This document shows, piece after piece, positions 1 through 6,800 of a DNA stretch of 9,100 bases. Each line of letters begins with the position of its first letter. Within the stretch, counting starts at the first letter, position 1. The stretch is from assembly GCA_026417675.1 (NCBI GenBank), contig JAOACV010000059.1, positions 1 to 9,100 of the forward strand, written 5' to 3'. Below the pieces are notes generated by a model, which was not told where the DNA came from, ran no database searches, and saw only the letters and a program-made list of their open reading frames with translations. Made by a program: the position numbers and the translations under genes. This DNA is from Verrucomicrobiia bacterium (GTDB taxonomy: Bacteria; Verrucomicrobiota; Verrucomicrobiia; CAIQCK01).

Positions 1-423
1 GGACCAACTAGCCGCACGTTGCCCCCATCGGGAATGGATCAGCCACCCGGCGGAACCACCGTCACGCCGCCGACGCGGCGCGCCGATTCGACGGTGACAC
101 CGCAGGGGCCGCCATCCGGCCCGCCGTCGTCGTCATCGTCGCGGTTCGGGAGACCGAAACTCGACACCGAGCTCCCGCCATTGACTCCTCCGACTTCAGA
201 TCGCAGCACGGGGCCGTCCTCGCGCACGCGCCAGCTACCCACCATCATCCAACCTCCGTCCGGCCCGCTTTCGCGCAGCTCAGGCGCTCCACCGTCAACA
301 CCGAGGGTCACCACCTCCAGCAAAGGCCCGCCGCCATCGGGTGGACAAAACGTTCCCCCGCAATCCTCATCGAAGAGGGGCAAGAAACCGCCCACCGACG
401 AAACCACGCCGCCGCCCCGGTAA
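1..423. other. Low-complexity stretch, open on both strands, coding status undecided
   Basis: Plus frame 1 is open from the window edge to a TAA at 421-423. It would encode a Pro/Ser/Thr-rich, hydrophilic tail with recurring PPSG-type motifs, no hydrophobic core and no domain I recognise. The opposite strand is also open, from 623 to a TGA at 39-41, giving a Gly/Asp/Val-rich product with recurring DGG motifs; that frame runs straight through the hairpins at 449-584, which argues against it being a gene. Third-position G+C in the plus frame looks only moderate (roughly 70% by eye), lower than I would expect for a well-used gene here. It could be the disordered C-terminus of a plus-strand gene starting outside the window, a decayed gene, or non-coding repetitive DNA. 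Confidence 0.3.
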
Positions 424-448
424 TCGGGCGCAACTTGAGCGCTGGTGG

Positions 449-510
449 AGCGCGTTCTCCGAACACGCTGGCCATCGCGCAGCCGCAGAATCGCGTTCGG
501 AGAACGCGAT
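449..510. repeat. REPIN/BIME-like pair of mirror-image hairpins
   Basis: Two hairpins stand in inverted orientation. Hairpin A (449-469) has arms 449-457 and 461-469, pairing 8 of 9, around a TCC loop. Hairpin B (490-510) has arms 490-498 and 502-510, pairing 9 of 9, around a GGA loop. They are inverted copies of each other: CGCGTTCTCCGAAC (451-464) is the exact reverse complement of GTTCGGAGAACGCG (495-508), with 30 bases between. The DNA or RNA could therefore form either two small hairpins or one long stem-loop. Two short palindromes in opposite orientation inside an intergenic region is the architecture of REPIN/BIME elements. Family membership needs copies elsewhere in the genome. Confidence 0.6.
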
Positions 511-550
511 CCAGCACAGTGAGTTTGGCTTCCGCCATCTCTCAACAACA

Positions 551-584
551 GAATGCCATGCTCACCCGCGTGAGCATGGCATTC
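551..584 (-). terminator. Perfect 15-bp hairpin, probable terminator of the minus-strand isomerase
   Basis: GAATGCCATGCTCAC (551-565) and GTGAGCATGGCATTC (570-584) form a perfect 15-bp stem around a 4-base loop. The hairpin lies 44 bases beyond the stop of the minus-strand isomerase gene. Read on the minus strand it is followed by an interrupted T-rich run (TGTTGTTG) rather than a clean T tract; on the plus strand it is followed by GAGAAACC, with no T tract. An intrinsic terminator for the minus-strand gene, or an mRNA 3'-end stabilising stem, is the likeliest role. Confidence 0.6.
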
Positions 585-628
585 GAGAAACCACCTGTGG
601 CGGCGCAACGCCGCACGGCCCAAGCTAC

Positions 629-1645
629 TTACTTCTTCTGCTGCTCCTTCTTGTCGAACGACGCGTCGAAGGCGCGGGCGCTGCGCGGGAAGTCAATCTT
701 GCGCACGAACGCGCAGGCTTCCTTCGCGCCGAACTCGCGGTCCATGCGGCTGTCCTCCCACTCAACGCTGAGCGGGCCTTGGTAGTTCACGTCGTTGAGC
801 GCGACAATGATCTCCTCGAAGTTGATGTCGCCGTGGCCGAGCGAGCGGAAGTCCCAGTAACGGCGCGGGTCGCCGAAGTTCACGTGGCCGCCGAAGACGC
901 CCACCGTGCCATCGCCCTGGCCCCACCACACGTCCTTCATGTGGACGTGGAAGATGCGGTCGCCGAACCGGCGGATGAACTTCACGTAATCCACGCCCTG
1001 ATAACCGAGGTGGCTGGGATCGTAGTTGAAGCCAAAGTTCGGGTGATGACCAATGGCCTCCAACGCGCGCTCGGCGCTGGCGATGTCAAACGCGATCTCC
1101 GTCGGATGCACCTCCAGGCCGAACTTGATGCCGAGTCTCTTGAACTCCGCCATGATCGGCGTCCACCGCTTCGCGAAATCCTCGAAACCGGCCTCGATCT
1201 GACCGGGCGACACGGGCGGGAAACTGTAGAGCAAATGCCAGATGCTGGAGCCGGTGAAGCCGTTGACGACCGTCACGCCGAGGTTTTTGGCAGCCTGCGC
1301 GGTCCTGATCATCTCCTCCGCGGCACGCTTGCGAACGCCCTCGGGCTTGCCGTCGCCCCACACATGAGGCGGCAAAATCGCCTTGTGCCGCTCGTCAATC
1401 CGGTCGCACACGGCCTGGCCGACGAGGTGATTGGAGATGGACCACACCCGCAGACCATACTTGGCGAGAATCTCGCGCCGCTCGTCGCAGTAGGCTTTGT
1501 TCTTGTAAGCCTTGCTGACCTCGAAGTGGTCGCCCCAGCAAGGCAGTTCGATGCCGTCGAAGCCGAACGACTTGGCTTTCTGGCAGATGACTTCAAACGT
1601 CAAGTCGGCCCATTGGCCGGCGCACAATGTCACAGGTCTGGCCAT
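629..1645 (-). CDS. Cytoplasmic sugar phosphate isomerase/epimerase (xylose isomerase-like TIM barrel)
   Basis: A 338-residue protein of the AP endonuclease family 2 / xylose isomerase-like TIM-barrel superfamily, somewhat longer than the usual 260-300 residues. Barrel strands carry the expected metal and substrate ligands: E178 with H180 (GLEVHP), D209 and H212 (YDPSHLG), H233 and H235 (HVHMKD) and E295 with E297 (VEWED). The N-terminus begins directly with the first strand and an early FDGIELP motif, and has no signal peptide, so the enzyme is predicted to be cytoplasmic. The ATG at 1645 has a strong upstream GGAGG (1660-1656). The C-terminus ends in a charged Lys/Gln-rich tail. Known family activities include aldose/ketose isomerisation, epimerisation and inosose dehydration; the substrate cannot be assigned. 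It is transcribed divergently from the SGNH gene and probably alone, with a hairpin terminator after it. Confidence 0.9.
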   Translation of the reverse strand: MARPVTLCAGQWADLTFEVICQKAKSFGFDGIELPCWGDHFEVSKAYKNKAYCDERREILAKYGLRVWSISNHLVGQAVCDRIDERHKAILPPHVWGDGKPEGVRKRAAEEMIRTAQAAKNLGVTVVNGFTGSSIWHLLYSFPPVSPGQIEAGFEDFAKRWTPIMAEFKRLGIKFGLEVHPTEIAFDIASAERALEAIGHHPNFGFNYDPSHLGYQGVDYVKFIRRFGDRIFHVHMKDVWWGQGDGTVGVFGGHVNFGDPRRYWDFRSLGHGDINFEEIIVALNDVNYQGPLSVEWEDSRMDREFGAKEACAFVRKIDFPRSARAFDASFDKKEQQKK

Positions 1646-1688
1646 GTCTCAATTTCCTCCGTTGATGGTTTCGGCACGAAAAGCGCGC

Positions 1689-1719
1689 CCTATATGCCCA
1701 GCCCTCAGGGGCAAGTCAA
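1689..1719 (-). promoter_or_regulatory. Candidate sigma70-type promoter for the minus-strand isomerase
   Basis: On the minus strand a TTGACT -35 element (1719-1714) is followed after 17 bases by CATATA (1696-1691), overlapping TATAGG (1694-1689, spacing 19). The -35 is good, the -10 is poor to fair. A small GCCC/GGGC dyad (1701-1712) lies in the spacer. The predicted leader is about 40 bases, ending in a strong ribosome-binding site. The call rests on motif matching alone. Confidence 0.35.
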
Positions 1720-1774
1720 CGAAATAAGCGATGCAACCCGCAGAAACATCGGCGCGGTGAATCCCGTAGGGGCG

Positions 1775-1796
1775 ATTGCAGCCTTCCACGTGCAAT
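1775..1796. promoter_or_regulatory. Operator-like inverted repeat ATTGCA-N10-TGCAAT
   Basis: Six-base arms ATTGCA (1775-1780) and TGCAAT (1791-1796) are separated by ten bases, a spacing typical of dimeric regulator sites. It lies upstream of the candidate isomerase promoter in the divergent region. A 6-bp dyad can arise by chance and no cognate regulator is identified, so this is only a candidate. Confidence 0.2.
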
Positions 1797-1969
1797 TGGA
1801 TTCGGGCAACACGCCCTTTGATTCGACATTTCAACCCCGGCCGCCCCTTCACACCAGCCGATGCCTTGACCTGCCCCGTCGTCGGCCGAACAGCTTCAAC
1901 GTGGCACAATCCGGAGGGCGATGAGGAATCGCTTGCTCCGGCGACAGTTTTCGGAGAAAGCTTTACCCG

Positions 1970-2977
1970 ATGAGACGCGCCAAGCACGGGTTGCTCGCCC
2001 TCGGCGGTTTGCTGCTGGTCTTGATGATGGCGGAGGTGTTGTGTCGGTGCTTTGATGTGTTCGTTCCGCCGATGCTGTTGGCGAAGGACGACGCGCCCGT
2101 CACCGAGAAGCCTTATTCGCGACGGCGTCAGGCCCACTTTGCCGCGGAGAACCGTTCGTGGGCGAACCAAGGAGTTCCGTTGAGAGAGCTGGGCTATCGC
2201 ACCTCGCACACGCTTGCGACCGGCACCAACGGCGTGGTGTTGCTCGGCGATTCCTTTACCGCGGCTCGAGAGGCGCCCGAGGGCGCAAGCTACGCGGAAC
2301 TGCTCCAGCAAGTCCTCGCGCCGACTCCGGTGGTAAACATGGGCGTGGGCGGATCGGGGTTGGACAACATGAATTACCAGCTTCGCAGCTTCGTTGACGC
2401 GCTGAGGCCCCGCTTGGTGGTTTGCTCGGTCTATGCGGCCGATTTGTGGCGGCACGAGCCGGACTGGTTGCAGATGCGCAACCGGCCGGTGGCCCGTTTG
2501 GAGGGCGGCCGGATCAACTACGTTTCGGCGTGCCAGGCGCTGCGGCATCCGTTCCTTTACTACCATTCGCGCGTCTATCAGATGGACAACTACCTTCTGC
2601 GAAAGAGCCGGGAGCAGTGGGCGAGCAACTTCCTGACCTTGGGCAGCCTCTATCGCCTCAACGAAGCCTTGTTGGGGGACATGAAATCCGCCTGCGACCG
2701 GCACCACGCGCGGCTGATGGTCATGTTCATCCCGTCCCGCACGTCGTTGGAAAACGGGGCGCTCGTTCTAAAGTGGACGCGCCCCCGCGCGCTGCGCCGG
2801 ATTTGCAGCCTGTATGATATTCCCCTGCTCGACCTGACTCCCCGTCTCCAAGCGAAGCCTTCTGCCTACTACAAACCGGGTGACGTCCACTTCACCGAGG
2901 AAGGCCACCGCCTGGCATTCGTCCGGCTGCGGGAATTCATCGCGGAGCATCGTCTGCTCGAGGCCCCGGCAGAGTGA
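1970..2977 (+). CDS. Membrane-anchored SGNH hydrolase-like protein (AlgX/DHHW-like)
   Basis: A 335-residue protein with an N-terminal hydrophobic segment (about residues 8-25) preceded by Arg/Arg/Lys, predicted to act as a membrane anchor with the rest outside the cytoplasm. The SGNH fold is shown by block I LLGDSF (G93-D94-S95, nucleophile Ser), a block II-like NMGVGGSG (123-130) with its Gly, and block V DVHFTEEGH (D305, H307) in the D-x-H form seen in AlgX/AlgJ and DHHW-type proteins. At block III, where many SGNH enzymes have an Asn next to Asp, this protein reads VYAADLW (155-160), so the oxyanion Asn appears replaced although the Asp (D159) remains. Families with this layout often acetylate or deacetylate exopolysaccharides, but substrate and direction cannot be read here. 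The ATG at 1970 is the first start after an in-frame stop at 1922-1924. Confidence 0.8.
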   Translation: MRRAKHGLLALGGLLLVLMMAEVLCRCFDVFVPPMLLAKDDAPVTEKPYSRRRQAHFAAENRSWANQGVPLRELGYRTSHTLATGTNGVVLLGDSFTAAREAPEGASYAELLQQVLAPTPVVNMGVGGSGLDNMNYQLRSFVDALRPRLVVCSVYAADLWRHEPDWLQMRNRPVARLEGGRINYVSACQALRHPFLYYHSRVYQMDNYLLRKSREQWASNFLTLGSLYRLNEALLGDMKSACDRHHARLMVMFIPSRTSLENGALVLKWTRPRALRRICSLYDIPLLDLTPRLQAKPSAYYKPGDVHFTEEGHRLAFVRLREFIAEHRLLEAPAE

Positions 2978-2990
2978 GGCGGCACAGGGC

Positions 2991-3019
2991 TTGACACGGG
3001 AATGGGAGATTGTTCTATT
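2991..3019 (+). promoter_or_regulatory. Extended -10 sigma70-type promoter of the IclR operon
   Basis: A perfect -35 TTGACA (2991-2996) is followed after 17 bases by TCTATT (3014-3019), a 4/6 match to TATAAT, preceded by TGT (3011-3013), which makes an extended -10 (TGn). Transcription would start near 3026. This excludes the in-frame ATG at 3002 as the regulator's start and favours the ATG at 3053. It is the best promoter I see in the window. Confidence 0.65.
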
Positions 3020-3046
3020 AGAGGAACGAAATTTCTCTTTTGGAAC
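3012..3046. promoter_or_regulatory. Candidate IclR operator cluster overlapping the promoter
   Basis: Three overlapping elements cover the -10, the predicted start site and the leader: GTTC-N8-GAAC (3012-3027), the perfect palindrome GAAATTTC (3028-3035), and a direct repeat of GGAAC (3023-3027 and 3042-3046). IclR-family operators are typically short AT-centred palindromes with GGAA/TTCC-like halves, often overlapping their own promoter. Binding by the regulator encoded immediately downstream, hence autoregulation, is inferred from location. Confidence 0.45.
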
Positions 3047-3052
3047 AGGATC

Positions 3053-3883
3053 ATGCGGACGGCAACCCCAGCTCGACGCCGCGATGAGGCGGGCGTGCCC
3101 ATCCTTGACCGGTCGCTGCAAATCCTCGGCCACCTCCTCCAGACGCCGCAAGGTCAGTCGTTGAGCGAGATCGCCCGCGCGCTGGACTTTCCCAAAAACA
3201 CCGTCTATCGCATTCTGAACACCCTCTGCGCCCACGACTACGTGCGGCGCGACGAGGCCACACGGCTCTACACGCTCAGCCGCAAGATGGCCACGCTGGC
3301 CTATGACAGCGCGCAAGACCGCGGATTGCTCGAAAACTCCCTCGACGTGATGCGCCGGCTGCGGGACGTGGCAAAGGAAACCGTCGTCATCAGCATCCTC
3401 GACCGCAACGAGGGTCTGGTGCTTGAACAGGTTCCCAGTGTGCATCCGTTCCGTTTCGTCTGCGACCCCGGCACGCGGCAGACCATCTACGCTTCGGCCT
3501 CGACCAAGGCGATCCTGGCGTTTCTGCCGGATCGCGAGCGCGATGCGGCCCTGAAGGGCGTGATGTTCAAGCGGCTGACGGCGACCACGATTAGCAGCCG
3601 CGCGAAATTCGAGAAGACGCTGGCCGCCGTGCGGCGCGTCGGCTACGCGGTGGACCGCGCTGAGGCGCTTGACGGCGTGCATTGTGTGGCCGCCCCTATT
3701 TTCAACCATCAGGGTTTTCCGGTCGCGGCGCTGACGATCACGGGACCGGCAGAGCGGATTCCGGCGTCGCAATTCCCGCGCCTCGGCGCGTTGGTGGTCG
3801 CTCACGCGACGGAAATCTCCAAGCGGCTCGGACTGAGCGCCAAGAGAAATGGAAGAGATTTACCGTTCGCCTCTGTAATCTAA
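3053..3883 (+). CDS. IclR-family transcriptional regulator
   Basis: A 276-residue protein, normal length for the family. Residues about 16-77 form the winged helix-turn-helix: ILDRSLQIL opens helix 1, LSEIARALDFPKNTVYRIL (37-55) is the HTH with its recognition helix, and the wing ends near LYTLSRK. Residues about 78-260 form the GAF-like effector-binding domain, with the family signature GVHCVAAPIF (208-217) and the following VAALTITGP strand. The ligand is unknown; characterised members bind small acids and sugar-derived metabolites. I chose the ATG at 3053 because the longer frame from 3002 would begin inside the promoter; the AGGA just before 3053 is weak and close. The stop is followed after 11 bases by the HzsA-like gene, so the two are almost certainly cotranscribed and the regulator probably controls the operon and itself. 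Confidence 0.92.
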   Translation: MRTATPARRRDEAGVPILDRSLQILGHLLQTPQGQSLSEIARALDFPKNTVYRILNTLCAHDYVRRDEATRLYTLSRKMATLAYDSAQDRGLLENSLDVMRRLRDVAKETVVISILDRNEGLVLEQVPSVHPFRFVCDPGTRQTIYASASTKAILAFLPDRERDAALKGVMFKRLTATTISSRAKFEKTLAAVRRVGYAVDRAEALDGVHCVAAPIFNHQGFPVAALTITGPAERIPASQFPRLGALVVAHATEISKRLGLSAKRNGRDLPFASVI

Positions 3884-3887
3884 GGAG
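3882..3887 (+). promoter_or_regulatory. Ribosome-binding site deciding the HzsA-like start
   Basis: AAGGAG overlaps the IclR stop codon and lies 7 bases before the ATG at 3895. It fixes that start even though the reading frame is open back to 3682 inside iclR; the residues just after 3895 also form the signal peptide. A GTG directly before (3892) is a less likely alternative. Confidence 0.85.
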
Positions 3888-3894
3888 CCATGTG

Positions 3895-6800
3895 ATGAAC
3901 ATCCAATGGGCCGTGTGGTGGCTGGCGTTGCCGCTGGCGAGCTTTGCGGCGGACCCGCCCTACTATCAGAAACAGGCGACTTGGGAGGAAACCATCCGCG
4001 TCTCGCGCGAGGCGCTGGCCGCGAAAGAGGCTGATGAGGAAAACCCCGCGAAGAACAAGAGCGCCAAGAAAGCCGACGCCCGCGCGAAGGCCGCCGCACG
4101 CCAGCAGATATGGTCGCGGATCATCCGCGACTTCCCCGGCGCGGAAGATCGCGACGGCATCTGGACGAGCGATTGGAGGGCGGGCGATTTCAAGGCCCTC
4201 GCCAACCGCTATGTGGGCGCGATGATCGGACCGTTGCAGCAGGAAGCCCGGAAGCTCGCGGCCACGGCGGTTTCGCCGCGCGATCTGGAGAACATCCGCA
4301 AGCTCTATCGGCGGTCGCGCGTGTTCAGGGACGCCATCCAGCGGCTCGAAGACGTGGACCCGAAGGCCGTCGCGCGCGCGCTCGATGACATGGCGCGGAC
4401 GTGGCCGGAGCGCTGCGACGCGGCCCGACATCGCCAGTTGCTCGACGCGCTGAAGGAGCGCGACGCTTTGCTGACGGCGTTGCGGGAGTGCAAGAGCGAC
4501 GCGCTGGGCCGGGCCGAGGCGCTGTTGAAGGAAACCCGCGCGGCGTTGCTGGCGAATCCGCTGCTGGACTTCGACAAGCTGCTCGTGCTCAAGCGCGGAC
4601 TTTACGTGCCGGCCACGCGGGCGATGAGCTACGACATCGGCCAGCCAAACAATTGGCGCACCGACGATGTGATCCCGCGCAAAGGCGTGTTCCGCGACGA
4701 ATTGGCGGCGCTCTCCGACCTCCGCGGCGAGGGACGGTTCCAGACGATATACGCGGCGCAGGACATGGAAACGTTGTTCGCACCCGATCTGAGCTTCGAC
4801 GGCGATCGCATTCTGTTTTCAAAGAAGAGCGCGAAGGAAAACGGCTTGCGCATCTGGGAAATCGGCGTGGATGGCAAGGGTCTGCGGCAGGTCACGCCCG
4901 ACGACGGCGATGACGTGTCGCACATGGAGCCGTGCTATCTGCCGAATGGCGACATCATGTTCACGTCAACCGCGATTTACAAAGGCATCCCGTGCGTGTT
5001 CGGCAGCGATGCGACGGCCTCGATCTACCGGCTCGACACAAAGACCGGCCGGATTCGCCAGCTCACGTTCGAGCAGGACAGCGATTGGTGCCCGACGGTG
5101 ATGCCGAGCGGGCGGGTGATGTATCTGCGCTGGGAATACACCGACCAGAGCCACGCCAACTCGCGGATCCTCTTTCACATGAATCCCGACGGAACCGACC
5201 AGCGTGAGCTGCGCGGGCGCGGCTCGTGGTTTCCCGGCTCGTTCTTCCATGCGATGCCGATTCCCGGCACAGCGGGCAAGATTATCGGGATTGCCGGCGG
5301 CCATCACGACGTGGGGCGGTCGGGCCGGCTGCTGATCTTCGACACTGAGGCCGGCCGGCGCGACGGCGAGGGCGTCCGGGAAATTCCCGGTTACGACAAG
5401 CCGGTCGAGCCGATCGTGCGCGATGGGTTGACGCGCGGCGAGTGCCCGCAGTTCCTGATGCCGTATCCGCTGAGCGAGAAATATCATCTCGTCGCCTGCA
5501 AGCGGCATCCTGACTCGCTGTGGGGCATTTATATGGTGGACGTGTTTGACAACTTCACGCTGGTCAAGGAAGCGCCCGGCGCGGCCTTGCTGGAGCCGAT
5601 CCCGTTGCGCAGGCTCGAGCCGCCGCCGGTGATTCCCGACCGCGTGGACCTCGCGACCAACGAGGCGACGGTTCACATCCAGGACATCTACGAGGGTCCC
5701 GGCCTCGCGGGCGTGGCGCGCGGCACGGTGAAAAGCATCCGGCTCATCGAATACTATTTCAGCCGGCGCGGCATGGGCGGGCTTTACGGCACGCTCGGCA
5801 TGGACGGCCCCTGGGACATCAAGCGCATCATCGGCACCGTGCCGGTCGAGCCGGACGGCTCGGCGCATTTCAAGATGCCCGCCAACACGCCGATCTCGCT
5901 CCAACCGCTCGACGAGAAAGGCCAGGCGCTCCAACTCATGCGCAGTTGGCTCGTCGGTATGCCCGGCGAACGCGTCTCGTGCGTCGGCTGCCACGAGCAG
6001 CAAGGCGCGGCCTCGTTGCGCCGCGAGACCGCCGCGACCAAACGGGCGCCGTCGGCGATCACGCCGTGGCACGGGCCGACGCGCGGTTTCAGCTTCGTGC
6101 GCGAGGTGCAGCCGGTGCTGGACCGCTACTGCATCGGCTGCCATGACGGCAGGCAGGCGCAGCCGACGCTGAAAGGCGATGAGATGATCAACGACTGGAA
6201 GTCGGTGCATCCGGGCCATTGGAGCGGCGGCGGCAAGTTCACCAAGTCCTACGCCGAGCTGCACCGCTACCTGCGCCGGCCGGGCATCGAGGGCGACCGG
6301 CGAATGCTTTCGCCGATGGACTTTCATTTCAGCACGACCGAGCTTGGCCAGATGCTGCGCAAGGGCCACCACGGCGTGAGGCTCGACGCGGAGGCGTGGG
6401 AGCGGCTCGCGGCGTGGCTGGACCTCAACGCGCCGTTCTACGGCACGTGGGGCGAGATTCCGCAGTTCAAGCAGGGTCACGGCCCGCCCAATCTCAATTT
6501 TCTCAACCTCAATTTTGAGAAACTCGCCAAGGCCAACGCCCGCGCCATGGAACTGCGCCGCAGATACGTGCCGATGGGACCGCATCCCGACTACGAAGCG
6601 ATCCCACAGACGCCGAAGTATGACACGACACCGGTCAAGCCTGCGCCGGAATCCGAAATCTCAGATCTGAAATTTGAAATCCCCGCGGCCTGGCCATTCA
6701 GCGCCGAGGAGGCGGCGCGCCGGCAGAGGCAGACCGCGCCGGCAGGCAGCAACGGTGTGTTCGAGTTTGCGTTTGAGAACCCCAAGCCGCAGCCGCCGTC

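Larger units (their letters stand above)
1646..1969. other. Divergent intergenic region between the isomerase and SGNH genes
   Basis: These 324 bases separate the two divergent starts. They hold the isomerase ribosome-binding site (GGAGG, minus strand, 1660-1656), a candidate minus-strand promoter (1689-1719), an operator-like inverted repeat (1775-1796) and, before the SGNH start, a GGAG at 1953-1956 that sits 13 bases from the ATG, rather far for a ribosome-binding site. I see no convincing plus-strand sigma70 promoter. Open frames crossing this region have no recognisable product and look like chance extensions in GC-rich DNA. Confidence 0.6.

Noticed and set aside
341..1924. Plus-strand open frame of 527 codons
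   Set aside because: It lies antisense to the minus-strand isomerase, whose TIM-barrel motifs are unmistakable. Its own translation is rich in Ala/Val/His/Glu with no domain, typical of a shadow frame in GC-rich DNA.
1649..2707. Minus-strand open frame of 352 codons running into the isomerase promoter region
   Set aside because: It is antisense to the SGNH gene and would cover the intergenic promoter and ribosome-binding site of the isomerase; the protein has no recognisable features.
3002..3052. Earlier ATG for the IclR regulator
   Set aside because: This start lies upstream of the predicted transcription start, between the -35 and -10 elements, and adds residues outside the family's normal N-terminus.
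2768..3805. Minus-strand open frame of 345 codons across the SGNH end and iclR
   Set aside because: It is antisense to two well-supported genes and to the promoter between them.
3682..3894. Upstream extension of the HzsA-like reading frame into iclR
   Set aside because: The AAGGAG at 3882-3887 and the signal peptide place the start at 3895; the extension overlaps iclR in another frame and has no domain.
4966..6585. Minus-strand open frame of 539 codons
   Set aside because: It is antisense to the HzsA-like gene, including both haem motifs. Its Arg/His/Ala/Val-rich translation has no recognisable motif.
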